From Tubulanus polymorphus (taxonomy: Eukaryota; Nemertea; Palaeonemertea; Tubulaniformes; Tubulanidae), in assembly GCF_964204645.1 (NCBI RefSeq), contig NC_134028.1, positions 5,926,501 to 5,990,500 on the forward strand: DNA of 64,000 nt. The letters are read 5' to 3'. Both the position numbers and the translations under genes were made by a program. Positions 39,575 through 53,500 of the stretch are shown here, piece after piece. Below the pieces are notes generated by a model. That model searched no databases and was not told the DNA's origin. It saw only the letters and a list, made by a program, of their open reading frames with translations. Numbering within the stretch: the first letter of the stretch is position 1; every line of letters begins with the position of its first letter.

Positions 39575-42500
39575 ATGTCGAGAGCAGCCGTGTCTAAATC
39601 TCGCGCAGAGAAGACAAAAGGTGGACAAAATGCACCAACTCCAGCAATTGCACACGAAATTGTACCCGGAAAATATACCGATCATGACTGGTAAGCATAT
39701 AGAAACTTTTTAAGCATTTTTAGGCAGTTAGCTTGTATCAGGGTTGCTATGGCCGTCAGATGCTCCTTAAAAGGAACTTATACGTTGTTCTCTAGCAACT
39801 ACATACAGACAGGCTACACAGTTGCCAAGGTGACTGTTCTATCAAATATGGATGCAAGAAGAACAAGATGAAAAATAAAGCAGATAATTGGCTGCAGAAT
39901 TCATTGTATGTTTTTATCTCTCAATTGTATCGTCCAGAAATGATACAGAGATAGTAAAATTGGGGTGCCTCAGTGAAAGGGTAGCTGGGGATGCTTAGTT
40001 CCTTTCTATTAAGCTTACACTTTTCTTTTTATGACAGGAATTTCATGCTCGATCGAGATGATGGAGATGACTTCATCGGCGATATGGTTGAAGAAGTTTG
40101 TGATTCGGCGATGAAAATAATCTATGACAGTTACATACAGAAACAACTATTACCATTCACTATTACTCAAGCTAAGGAAGCAATACTGCAGATTATTGAG
40201 GTATGAAAATATCAATGCTCAGTTTGTCTGATTTCAGACCAATAATCACCCAGGTGTTAAAGATAAAGATTTACTTACAAGACCACCCAATTAATAGTTT
40301 ACGGCCATAAACAGTACTGATTCAGGAGGAGTCTACAGTAATAGGAATATGAAAGTTATGCAGACGCTTCCTCGAAATTTGAAATTTTCTCCTTGAAAAC
40401 TCTTATATCCAGGAATGACCGGTCTATATGGACCATGTTGCTTAATCTGCCTTGGAAAGTTCACGAGCCAAAAATTAGAAAACCAATACATTCCCAAATT
40501 ATTGCTGGAATTCTTTCTTCCTCTGACCCGACCTTTTTCCCTGTATTTTTCAGTGGCAATTTTTATCAAGAGATGAAGGTGAACAGAATATAGATGAAGA
40601 TTACACTTGGGCTGAAGATGAAGGTATGTTGCAGTATCTGGGCGGATTCACCATTAATTATCTTCTCAACAATGTATGTCAGTAAAACTTAAAATTTATC
40701 TTACCTAGAACCTCTTCCCGCGATCACCGACTGTTGGGCTCAGGGTCTTGTCCCAAAACAAATAGTTAAAGTTAAAACTCCAGAAGCTCCTGAAATTATT
40801 CCAGAAGAAGAGGAAGAAGAGTAAGTATCTAAATGAGGCTGAATGAGCTGATGATCTTATGGATTTGTTTTTGACCTGGTATTATGTTATTTAAAGCGAA
40901 GAGCCTGAACCAGTTCCACCTCCCGGAAGTTTGGTTACGGAGGAAGCACTTGAAGAAGTCGTTCAGTGCGTTGATGACCAGCAGGCGGAGGTTACTGAAG
41001 TTGTAACTGAACCTGAACCTGAACCTGAACATGTTCACAGTGTGAGTACCATAACAAAACCATCAAACTTGCCTCTCTTATGTATCGTATACAGCTTTTC
41101 TCACGAAAAGTATACCAAACTTAAATGTCACTGGTTTTATCAATGATAATTCATTGTATAAACTTATTCAATGCAGATTGAAGGTAAGCCATTTATCTTT
41201 CAAAAATACACCGGTTTAGTATCCCTAACATGAAATAAAGCCGCTGTGACCAGTCATTCGTACCTTGTTGACTGCCCAATGAGTAGGAAGGGCAGAATTC
41301 TTAAGTTCGGTAATGAGAAATAGGAGGCTTTTCAAAAGCCATGATTCTCAACAATCTAAAGGGAATTCAACAAACATTTTAGCTTATTTGAAAGATTAAT
41401 GTCTTACTGGTACCTTCAATCTTGAATGAATAAGTCTGCTAAAGTTTGGCATACTTTTTCGTGGGACAGACTGTATACGTACCAGTCTTGGTCAGGTAAT
41501 TTGCAATTGTGTCGACTTTCAGCCTGCTCCACCTCCTGCAGAGACCAAGCCAAAAAAGAAACCGTTCCGTCCGTACAACGGTCGTCTCAAGTCGCCCGGT
41601 TTGAAGAATATCACGGAACCGCTGCAAGTCAGCGAGTCTCGAATATTATCCGACGAAAGTCGATCGAAACAATCTGTTATTCTTGAGGAAGACGAAGAGA
41701 GTGCATTATCCCTGTTACCAACATCTTGTCATTCAATTTTAAAAGTGAGTTTTGAAATAATTTTTGCCATATCTTCATACCTAACTTTGTTAGTTTATCA
41801 TCATTCTAACATTTGTTTTATTTGACTTACTCGTCTAAATGAAACATAAACATGATTGTTTAATCTAACTCACAAATATTAACAACTGTTTTTCCAGACG
41901 TTTACAACTCCTAGGAGAATACAAATAAGCAAGGCTAGTTTATTATATTTGAAGCCTACTGATTTCTGTTATTTTACTCTGTTTGGTGCATTTTGTTTTC
42001 GTTTCAAGGAGTGATTTTTATGAAATTTTGTGTGAAATGAATGAATTTTACGTCCTGTGGTGTTAATCCTTTTCTCAAATACTGAACATAAAAGATTATG
42101 ATAAACGATTTTCGCTCTTCTGCAGGCTCAGGCTGGGCGACCACCTGGCAACAAGGATGTTATTTATGATGAACACGGAAATGTTCTGGCCGTTGTCAAA
42201 TTTGACCCTGCTAAACTCCCATCTCATTTGTAAGTTAGAATAAAACATAGCCTTATAATAGCTTCGGGATACAAACCTATTATTGATTAAGATTTTCTTT
42301 GACTTTCCAGTGTAAAGACACAGTTCACAGTTGTAGACCCAGCCGTAGAGGCCGCACAGGCCCGACTGGAAGCTATGCGGACAGGTAGATATATTCCAAA
42401 ATCTCACAAAAAGAAAAACGAAGTACATGTAGAACCCTTAGGCACTGCAGGTATGCTTGTTTGCGTGCGCTTTCTGTATGTTTCACTACTAATTATGTTC

Positions 42501-44272
42501 AGCATCACCAAAAAAATCAAACAAACCAAATAAGATGTGAACGCTTTTTGAATTGATGCTGAAACAGTCGGTAGTTTTCATGTGGTGTTGTTATTTGCTG
42601 TTCTCTGCTTCCTTTTAACACGTGCTTAAACCTCCATCCAAAATATCTGTAGATAGATTAGATTATTCAAAAAGCTTCACTCTTCTGCACATGCATTTGC
42701 ATTTAGATTTTTTTAGAAATAGTAATATTTACTACAGTCAACTCCCAGTTATCAACCCTTTGTTTTTGTGACTCCCAGCTGCCGCAAGTAAAAGCTCAGT
42801 CCTGAATTAATTAATGCATTCAGCTTTCTATTTTCTGCCAAATTCCATATACACCATCCGCCACACATTTTCTGAACAAATGTTATAACAGTAGTTCATT
42901 TTCATTTGATGAACAATAGTTCATTTTCATTTGTCCGCCGAAGAAAATGTTTAACACATGTAGTAATGTAGTACAAATTAAATTTACTTGTTGGCAACAG
43001 TTGGTCTTCACTGATACTGTTATTTGTAAATCACCCCCATATGTTGTCCCCTATCTCATCCCCCCCCCCCCATGTGACCATCTATGTTGATTACAGGATC
43101 TACCAGTATTAAACTTGTCAGAGTACAATTGATGAATATTCGAGATTAAAATTCTCACTACTTCTCATGAGAGGCAGAGTTCAATGAAAGAGTTTGTGTC
43201 AATAGAAAACAGATGAATTTTAACAATAAATACATTTTGAGTTCATTTCGGGTGTCTTGAAGAAAATGAATTCTTAAATTCACTTATCTGCCAGTCTCGA
43301 TTATCCACCAAAACTGCTAAGGTTCAGATGATGGTGGATAACAAGGAGTTGACTGTAATTATCATTTTAGAAGTGTTGTACTGGATTCGGTTTCTACAAT
43401 GCTTTGTAGCCTAAAGTTCTTATACAAGCATGCTTCAATTATTTTTCGGATCTTTTTCTAAGGTTCAACAGCTTTCTCAAAGAACACCATGGCGAAAATG
43501 GCGAAAAGTTCAACATCTTCATTGAGAAGTTCGTTCGAAAAGCAACACGATAATAAGAAAAAGACAGTTGAAGTAACACCACTCCCTCCACCACTGGTTA
43601 GCTCTCATGGTTTAATGATTTTGAAGTTTTGTTAAACTCTGCTTGTCTCGCTTCATTATCTTATTTGGTATATGTCATTGCAGCTTGAAACAATCGATGT
43701 TGCACCCGGGGTTACAGTTAAAGAAGGAAATCGAACGAAGAAGGGACCGAGACCCGTAAGTACAGAATATTGTCTCAACTTATATCTCATCTCTATCAAG
43801 CCATATCAAAAATACATAGTATTTTAGGCCATATGGATAGACGTAGCACAATGGCAAAAGTTGCACCAGCTTCATTATGTTAAGGGTAGTTCAAAGTTTA
43901 TCATAATTTGTTTCCCACTTTGAATTCTAAGTACAGAAACCTCACCTGACTCAGACGAACTGGGTCTGTGGTTAAGCAAATTTCAAATCAAGGTTAGGAA
44001 AATGGGTTAGGTCAAGGAGATATTAGTAACTGCTAAGAAAAACTTGAAAAATTTATCACATCCATTATTTTGTTTCGTAATTCCAGCGACCGAAGAAGTC
44101 CGACGAGATGATTCAGGCTCATCAGGAATCCCTGCATCCCGTCCGTTCTCATGCAAATGTTCCCAAATTCACCGCCGCCGAGATCTTCGAGAATCAATCG
44201 CCGATTCTTCGCTTCATACAAGATTCTCCTCCGATTCCACCCATTCCATCTAACCGTCAAATCTCGACCTGA
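39575..44272 (+). CDS. C2orf81: C2orf81 homologue
   Basis: Eleven coding exons: 39575-39690, 40038-40200, 40554-40623, 40709-40820, 40897-41041, 41523-41744, 42126-42229, 42311-42450, 43463-43596, 43684-43755, 44087-44272; phases close to 1464 nt, 487 aa. The N-terminal 110 residues match the family well: KSRAEKTK, HEIVPGKYTDHDW, GDMVEEV, PFTITQAKEAILQIIEWQFL, SRDEGEQNIDEDYTWAEDEEP, TDCWAQG. Then come a Glu/Pro-rich linker with PEPEPEPE, a KPKKKPFRPYNGRLKSPG block, and a Pro-rich C-terminus (QDSPPIPPIPSN). The family is uncharacterised; its vertebrate members are, to my knowledge, expressed mainly in testis and ciliated tissue. The large intron 42451-43462 contains a mobile element. AATAAA at about 44419. 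Confidence 0.92.
42735..43355. mobile_element. TA-flanked element with CAGTCAACTCC inverted ends
   Basis: The left end CAGTCAACTCCCAGTTATC and the reverse complement of the right end CAGTCAACTCCTTGTTATCC are inverted repeats, each next to TA. About 620 bp, no transposase ORF. Inside: a short tandem repeat of TAGTTCATTTTCATTTG (about 42891-42932) and a poly-C run near 43062. Tc1/mariner-like non-autonomous element in a C2orf81 intron. Confidence 0.78.
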
Positions 44273-44418
44273 TTCAATCATGTTTTCGTAATTTATTTTT
44301 TCCGTAAGAAGTGAGCTATCGTTTTAAAAAAGTATGAGTAATGTAGGACAAACTGAACTGTTAATATTCACATTGTTTTAATGATTCACACATTACATGT
44401 TTGTCACGATATTTATGC

Positions 44419-44424
44419 AATAAA
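44419..44424 (+). terminator. Polyadenylation signal of the C2orf81 homologue
   Basis: AATAAA about 147 bp after the stop; another AATAAA lies near 44619. Confidence 0.6.
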
Positions 44425-47152
44425 CTAAGAATCCGTCGAAATGTTTTTCATCGCCGTGTGCTGATAAATGAAATCATACATTCATTAAATCGAAAATAAT
44501 CCGTCCAGATCTATTGTTGATGATATTGTTATTTCAATAAGTTTTGTTATCGTGATGCGAAAAGATTAATTTACCTTGATATTTAAGTCCCCGGATGTAT
44601 ATTTTGTAAATTGTTGAATAAATTCTAGAAAATTGCCTTCTTTCCAAAGCGGGCATTTTGTTTCAAACCTAAAATGCATAGTTTTTTTCATTGTCGGCAG
44701 GAAACATGGATTTATAGGATACACAGTTGTGTCAGCAAAATGTCCGATACTCTGCTTTGCAAGAACAGTACTAAGTTAAATACATTTCACAGGGCTGCCA
44801 ACCACTTAAAAGTTCTACCAGTAACAAATTGAACTTGTCTCGGTAACATTTCATCGAAATATGAAAGTAAGTGTTCAAATTAATCAGTTATCAACAGTAA
44901 AACCCTCAGTAAAATCTTTTCATATTTCAGTACGCATCAAACAAATCAAACCAGTACTTCGCGTTATAAATTAGTAACTGATACTGAAAATCATGAACAG
45001 TTGGCAGTTCTGGGTTCCAGAAATGATCACCAGAATGAAGAAAGCGTAAGATCATGATTTCAAGTGTATACTGCTATTTATTCGTTTTTCTTAAGATTTG
45101 TGTACAAAATCAACAAAGGAAAATGTGAACGAAGCCCTAGAATAGCATGAAGAACTTTTCACGCACGGCAAAATATACGAAAATATATACATTTTCATTC
45201 TGAAGCTTGAGATAAAACATGCATGAATAGAACTGTTGAGAACAACATTTGCGAAGAGAGAGAGATAGAAGGCAACCGCAAACACTTATAATTCTTGAGG
45301 CCAGGAGATTCCTGTATGAGGTTTTTTTTTAAAAGAAAATTGGTACTGGAACCATAGGTCTACAATTTCGAGTACCATAAAAATTTAATTTGGCGTTTAA
45401 TGGAACTTGTTTTTGTTTTCAAGTCAAATCGACTGAAAGTGGTAACCTATAGAGGAATACACTAGATTACTATACAATATATTCATAAACTATTGAGAAT
45501 CAAACTCAAGGTAACTGGATCAGACAGACAGAGGGAGGAAGATCTATGCACAACAAAGTACAACATAAATATTCAGCAGTTTATAGCAATAATAATGATT
45601 CTCGTATAACGGTAATGGGCCAAGGGACTACTGAAATTGAAAATTCATCATTCGAAAAAATGGATGAGTCCTTTTTCTATAAGGAGGCTGTTAACAGTGT
45701 TTGGACATTTTTACGATGAAATTTGATTGAATCTCGATGAGCTTTGAAAATAAAGTTCATCACTTATCTATTACATGAATCCAGATTTCAGTTGGAGTGA
45801 GAAAATGGCACTTGTTTCACACCAAAATCATGTCCCTTAGTTCGGTGGTCGTAGACAAGAAATCAAACAACAACACAAGTTTCTTAAGTTAATATAATAA
45901 TTATGATTAATGGAAAGACTCTATATACAAACAAAGATAACATAAGAAAGACTAAAGAAATGTACTGTTTATCAAACTATAACAAATAATGATTATATAT
46001 TAGCTAGAATAGATGAGAGTAGGGTACGTCTGTCAACCAGGAAATTGAAAGACACCATGAAAGGGGGAGTCCTAGACGAACTTAATGAAAGCAAAAACAC
46101 AGTAAGGGTTACCGGTAATCAAACGTACTGGAGAAACATTGTTCCAGGTTCCATAGTTGTTAAGATCTTTTTTCATTTTCAAGTGCTTTCATTTATCTTA
46201 ACTCACTAAGTCACCATGGAATCAATCCAAGCAGTTTGAAAAAAACTCATATTTGGATTTTTCTGGCAATAAATTGACTGGCATTACGAAAGATCCCCGG
46301 GTGGGAAGTGGGAAAACTTCAGGATAAACACAGCAAATGAGAGGTAGACAATGAATAAACAAAAAACTTATGTTTAAAAGGAATGTATCTTCAAGAGAAG
46401 ATGAATTTTGAGCAAAATACTTTTCTTCAAGTGCACCATGAAAAGAAATAAATCATCAGATCAACTTATATAACCCTTCTTGCCTCTAACAAAGAATCTA
46501 CGCCGAGAATCTTTCTATTGTAAATACCCAAATTTACGATAGAAAATATGAGTCTAGAGAACTGAACATCAAAGTATAAATAGGGCCAAGGTACCAGGCC
46601 TTGGAGTTTCTTGTTCAGCTGTTCCATGTTAGACCTTAGTTGACAAGGATGTGGACGAAATCGAGAATCCTACAAGAAACCGAGGTGCTGCCACCTTACG
46701 AAATTCCGAACAACTAATCGACACAACCTAATCTTCCTATCGATGAACATGTAGTTGACACGTTTCACAGGATAGGATCCCGAAATCCGTTCCGTGACAG
46801 GCGGACTCTGCCCAGAAAATAATTTCGACATTTTCTTCGGGGCTCCCTTTTCTAACCCTTCATAAGTGCATAAGTATCAGCTCCTATTGAAAGATAGAAG
46901 GCTCTTAGATATACGGGACTCTTTTCGTATTTCAATGACCCAGGTTCATACATGTTGTACATACAGACATACATACATAGTGCTCAATTACGCAGTTAAA
47001 GGATAGAATAACATTTAGCATTCGAGATAACAATTCAAACATCTTAACATATTTCCTAAATAATATTAAACGTAAGTCTTCATATAAAAAGTCGCCGGTC
47101 ATAAACGATCGCGATCAAGCGTGTTATTTAACTGTTCGTTACGATCAGATTA
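44425..47152. other. Convergent spacer between C2orf81 and MCU
   Basis: No gene supported. AT-rich; may include a long 3' UTR of MCU on the minus strand. A minus-strand AATAAA sits near 45078 (TTTATT on plus). Confidence 0.45.
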
Positions 47153-47512
47153 CAGTCAAAGTCCGTTATAATGCTGCCATCCTTTTTAATGCAACTGTTC
47201 ATTTAACGCCAACAGAACAAATTTGTCCAATCTAACTCAAATTCGATGGAATTACCATTCACCATAGCGCCAAATCCGTAATATTCCCATCTTTTTCAGA
47301 GAACAAATTTGGCCAATCTAACTCAAATTCAATGGAAATACCATTCTTTATAACACCAAATTCGTACTATTGCCATCTTTTTCTTTTTCAGAGAACAAAT
47401 TTTCCCCCTAACTCAAATTCGATCAAAATACCATTCTTCGTAAACACAAATTCGTAATATTTCCATCTTTTTCGGCGATCCAAAACAGTGGCATTATAAA
47501 GAACTTTTACTG
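47153..47512. mobile_element. TA-flanked MITE with internal 85-90-bp tandem repeats
   Basis: The left end is CAGTCAAAGTCCGTTATAATG; the reverse complement of the right end is CAGTAAAAGTTCTTTATAATG; each end abuts TA. Inside, a unit beginning AGAACAAATTT and containing TAACTCAAATTCGAT and a CCATCTTTTTC end occurs three times (starts near 47214, 47300, 47391), with a fourth partial unit before. Lies 52 bp beyond the MCU stop codon, so probably in its 3' UTR. Confidence 0.78.
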
Positions 47513-47564
47513 TAGTTATCTATTGATTAATTAATCGTAATATATAAATCCTAATCAACGAGTA

Positions 47565-50500
47565 TTATCGTTCGACGACGGGAGATTCGGCCGCCGGATT
47601 CGTCTCTTTCGACTGCGCGAGCAGTTGTTGTATCGGCAGCTGTAACTGGAGCGGGTCGCGTAGACGCTCGAGATCGAGTTCCGCTTGAGCGATTTTATCT
47701 TTAAGCAGATTGTACTGGTTGACGTCGAGGTTCGCTTTACGCGCTTTCTTGTGGAATGATATCAGGTATTCGCGGTCTCTCACGTCCGGATAGATGTATT
47801 CCTAAAACGACAGAAAACAATTAGCTATTTAATTAAGGTAACTAGGTCAACAATTGAGCTAGATCAACAGTGGAGCTAGATAATATTTTGATATTTTTGA
47901 CAATAATCGAGTGCTTAAAAAGAGTAGAAACTGCTCCCTCAAATAGGTGTGCTACGCTTTACAATGTAGAAGTTCTTTCTTCAACATTTTCTTTTACTGG
48001 TATGTAATAATGGTGACTGTATTTTTGCATTGTTCTTTTTAGTAAAGAAATAAACTTATCATAATAATGAAAATAAAGGTAGCCTTGGACCAGTGTCACG
48101 AAAAGATATAAGCTTAGAACACTTATGTTCTAATCATGTTGGGGTTATTGAAAATAATTACTGAACTGATAGCGACTAAAGCAAAGATTTGAACTTCATT
48201 TTTCTGGTGAAACCAGGCTTTGTAACGCTATCTCTACAGTATTAACTAGCAACATTCATTGATTCAATTCAGCAGCAAGTAGATATTCACTGTGACCTTC
48301 TTGTTGCGAAATTGCGACTTTCTGGTCACTCGAGCAGACCAATATGACAAAGTGGAATCTGTTCTATACATCAACCAGATGCCAATATACTGCAAGATGG
48401 ATGTTTCTAAAAGCCAGATATTTTCATGATACAGCCCGATATTTCAGCGCTTGTTAGATATATAGCTCAATGGAAAACTGGCCCCATGGAAACCAGACTT
48501 GAATTTTGTCAATTATGTGCAAATTTAGATATCATTATTATCGATTTTCGTCAACTGGTTTGGTGTGAGAGGGTAAATATTTGAACGCGGGCGCGGAAAC
48601 TATTTGAACAGTTGTAGCATAACAATTGATGCACTAATGCAAAATTGTACTGTTCGGATACTGGATCTATATACAGAACCAATACGCAACAACGTAATCC
48701 AGATTGTTGAAGATGGTACGAAGAAGGGGTGGTTTTAATATGTTGTCCCTGGTACGTTATTAATAAAAGGCACTCGAATTGATACAAGTGTTGATACAAG
48801 TCATGATAAGGAAATAACCGAAAAATGAAATCTATCCCACTGCGGAGTAGCCGTATTCCGGAGTGATTGGTCGGTATTTCTATCAACGAACGAAGGAATT
48901 TCGAGCCGCTGTAATACACATATTGACAAAGTGTTCACAGTAATGAATGATCACTATTTAGAATTCTGATCATTCTGTGTCGGCCAGCCGCGTTTTAGCT
49001 ACCGACGCATCCACTGACAACTGCTTTGTAATAATGTGCACCTATTAACTCTGAGCCAGACGCAGCGAATAAAGCTATAAAACCTATCACATCTAATGGT
49101 TATTGTAGTAGCTTCCGAGGCATAAAAATATGAATCGCAGAACTGTGGGTCATCTAACTATACAGGTATCATTTGATTTGTACCACTCATCACTACCATG
49201 AACAGGGTCGACAGGGATCAGTTATTTTTCAGGATCCGATGGCCATTTTGTACCCATTTACAAAAAACGTTAGTTTCCCTGATTTTCCCATGTGATTATA
49301 CAAAATTCCCCGAGTGAATCAGAGAAATTTTTAGGTTTAAAATGTTACAATTCATTCACTTTTCATCGAATCATGTACTGATTAACAACCGATCAGTTTT
49401 ATGGCTAGTTACTCAATTGATTCAACCGCAGCAGGTTAAAGTTAAAACTATGTACATTTCATTTATTCTGGATTCGTTATGTGACCCGCTTACCTGACGC
49501 GTAAGGACGAAATAAGCGAACATTGCGATCGATGTTCCATAAGTAATGAAATAAGTTACGGGTTCCATAATATCCCAGGAATATTCCCACCAAGTCAGCC
49601 GCGCTAGAACACCGAACTGTAGACCCATTAAACCAAGACCGACCCATGACATCGCCGACATCTTTTTTGTCGAGGCCATCTCGATTTCGAGCTTTTTCTG
49701 AAACAAAATTAATCATTTGAAAAAAAAAATTTAGAGTTGAATGAGATAAGAATCAGGTTTAAACCTAATCAATAGCAAAAAGTGCTGGAGACGTTTAAAT
49801 AAAAAAATTCCACCACAGTGTGTTGAATGACACTGCTATAGTGTCTACACCATGGTGCGGTGTATTGTTAGTTACAGTATTAATACTTCAATATGTTTGA
49901 CAGGTGCTGCCACCTTTCAATAGAGATAAAAACTAATTAGTAATAATATCAATACACCGCACTGCAGTATGGATGCACTGAAAGGGTTAAGCCCATTTTG
50001 GTCGCATAAACCAATCCTATAAACGTGACTGCAGTATTGGCCTAGGACCCCGAGGTCTCTGCTATGGCAAGTTGATTTTTTACTCACTTTTTCTAGCGGT
50101 TCAATCTCGAGTTTCAGATTTTCTAAAGTAGTCGATATTTCTTTCTCGCGTCGGAGCTGATATTCCTCGACGTTCAAATCCGAATATATTTTCGCTATTC
50201 TTTCCTTGATATCGTCGAATTCCTTGACGCTCTCATGAGACCAGCCTTCTTTAATGACAGAAAGAAATCCACGGTTAAATATACTATATAAATTAAATGA
50301 GTTCGGGGACTTAAAAGTGAGCCACTCTCAAGGGAAGGATCCAGGAATTTCAAATAGGGGCCCAAAACATCAGGGGCCAGTTGCATAGTCGAAGCTTAGA
50401 CTTAAAACCAGTCTAAGACCAACTTAGTTCAATAGCCAATCTAACAACTTAAGACCAGTCTTAAGATTTAAGACCACTTATGCACTCAAGTCACGACTGT

Positions 50501-53500
50501 GCAACCAGTCGCTGAGGCCTAGGGCAAGCAGCAAAATGTTGTCTTGGCAAAAATAGGAGGAGGCTTTGGCCCCCTTGATTCCGCCCCTGCTGTTAGTGAC
50601 TGATTTAGGAACATTTTCAAGCTTGCAGAAATTGATTGATTGCCATTCTGGTTCTGACTCAGACTCTCAGTTCTGACTGAGTTACCTAATTGAAAATGAA
50701 CTAATATTAACTCAAAAGTTAACTCTAACTCACAACTATGGAACTGGATTCTGGGTTGTTAACAGTGCCATTAATTGGAAAAGCGATTGCGTTTTTAATG
50801 CGATATCTTCTCGTGCCAACTACGTAACACCGGGATCAGCTGATAACGGGTTAAACCGTTATGTCGACTAAGGCGGAAATAATACGGATATAGACCTATA
50901 ATCCGATCGATCGCAGGAAATGACCGTCCGACTGATTGTATCCGTGTTAATTGGTCAAGTGAGATGCCACTGTAAATTAGAGTCAACTTATACTCTATAC
51001 GTACAACACGAACAACTTCCATAACAATCAACGCGGACTGTATCTTATTTCTCGTTAACTCCCTTACAACCCCCCTGAGGGCCAAAATACCAGTAAACAA
51101 AAGTCATAATAATTCTGCGGCTATGCATTAGTGACATCGGACTGGTAATGAATAAACATCGCGCCGCGGGGAAAATTCTTTCCGTGGACGAAATGTAAAA
51201 TCGAGCTGCCGTTTATACGGTCAACAGCAGTCGCATCGTCTTATCGTGGAAGTGACGGTATCGAGTGTGTTGAGGGGATGGCAGACGACGGTTGTTCGTG
51301 TTATCAGTAGATGTTAAACGCTGCTCGAGGTACGCCGGGTCAACACGTTCGTCATAGTAATAATATAGAGTGTGATTATTTGACCGACCGGAAGTCATCA
51401 TTGGCACCTTATTTCGTTGACTTAAAACAGTTATTCAGGCACTGAAAGATACGATGGCAAAATGCTAGCTTAGCTTCCGCAAGCGCCGGGGTACCGCCAA
51501 CGTTACTGTGGCAATTGAGGATTCCATATGGCAAGTAATGATCCACTAGGCATCGCTAGTGGTTACTCAGTCTTCAGCGTTCAAATGAATGTTTCCTTTC
51601 AATAAATAAACGTCTTCTGAAACTATACCAATAATTGAGTTCCACACATATTTGGCAAAAAATGTGATGATGTATATGGATTCGGGAGCCCGGATATTCA
51701 GTTGGAAGTTGCTCGATAATGAACTAATTTTAGCCGCATAAGATTGAGTTGAGTGCTCGTTACGCCACCTGGTGTCATAGCTGGTGTTGGCAGCTCCCCA
51801 TAGCTACGGTATTACCGAATTCCAAAACCTCTCGAAATCTTGGTTTTGGAATATAAACTGCGGACACTGGGCTCTATTGTTCGCAGTTAAAACTTTTAGT
51901 ATGGCACTAAGTGTTAGAAATACTGACGTACTACAAGCTCTTTAAGATACTGTGACAGAGAACTGTCGGTTGAACATAATTTACTATTGACACTTATTCG
52001 ACGCGTCAATGAAGATACAGAAGGAGACATCTCGCATCTATCATGTTCTGTAATTAATGCTTATTGCTTGCGATATACGCATCAATCAAACGAGGACTGC
52101 AGGACGTAGAGGAAACGCAGCGTACGTGAGCAATTTCGAAACGACGACGACATCGCGGAAACAGAATTAACGCATGACAAATACCCTGTTTCCTTACTCC
52201 ACGATGCCTCGGGGATGTGAATGCCCCAGCCTTTAGGATCATAGTGCCTTTTTGAAATAATGATAGATATTTCTACCTCATGAATTACGCATTCTGCACC
52301 AGACTTAATAAACCGAGATCTAGCCCGGGATTCAGCAGCCATTTTTTCATCTAAAAAGCCCTAACGACAGTACGTGGAAGAATGTAGTGGGTTCGACCCA
52401 TTAAACGAGCCCTTTAGGCCCTTTTAACAACCCCCCTCCCCTCCCCTCCCCTCCATTGAAAAATCCTGGGAATGCCCATGTGAAGAATGCTCGAGGGAAA
52501 AGTAGAATGTTACGATCGATCAATACGCAGCAACACGGAAACGACATCTCCGTGAATAAAAAACAAACGGCCTCGACCTTTCTTCACTATCGCTGGCTCG
52601 AGCGAACATCGCTCGAACCTTCGCTGGATAAAAACATTAATTCAATAACTTACAGTGAAACCACATGACGCATTAATGTAGATGATGGAAGAGCCAACTA
52701 TGTGGAACAATGTAAACATCAGTACTAGGCCTAATATCGAATACATCAACCAAGTGTGCTATAAAACTATGCACTGACGTTCGACCAACTCATTCCCTTT
52801 AGGCTAAATGAAATCGCTTTCATTCGATTCACTGAGTACATCTACTTTTCTTATGACCCAGGCATGATTTCGGTTCTAAAAACGATCAAAAGATTTAAGA
52901 CCACATATCAAGATTCGAGAACATTTTGAGACGAATCTGACGAGCTCCGACCGCGATGAAGATACTTGTAAGAAATTCAGGGAAATGTTGGAAACTTCAA
53001 AAAGAAATTCACGACACAACAGGGGCAAATCTGGGGAAATTGGATGGCCGGGGTCTAGAGTAGAAGAAGAGGCAATAAAGCAGCCACGTCAAAGGCCTCC
53101 CTCTAGGATTAGATATCTTCAAAGATGCCATTTCCAAGAGGATGTCAAATTTATAGGTTATAAAGATCTCTGTCTTGATGGAAAGGGCAACCATCGATGG
53201 GCAGGCAGGCCTACCCCTAAATCTGCTCTGGCAGAATTACTTAAGGATAAGATTCTTGATGACAAGTCTATAAAGCCTAGCGCACATCGACACTGCGATT
53301 GGAGACAACTAGTTGCTACCGAACGATTACCCCGCGCACATCGAAATCTAGTTACAACCGGTCAGTTGCAGCAACTGCATGGCGCATGTCGATCGACGAG
53401 ATCCAGAGCGCGCACATCCACGTATATGATTGCGATTGAGTACAACCAGTTGCTCAAACATAGAACATGGGCAACTGGCTGGAACTGGAGATAGATCGAC

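Noticed and set aside
48551..48919. 122-aa minus ORF in an MCU intron
   Set aside because: No recognisable motif, AT-rich codons and no matching splice phase with neighbouring MCU exons.
52985..53494. 169-aa plus-strand ORF
   Set aside because: Its 3' half lies inside the inverted-repeat element at 53275-53633, and the peptide shows no domain or signal; probably chance.
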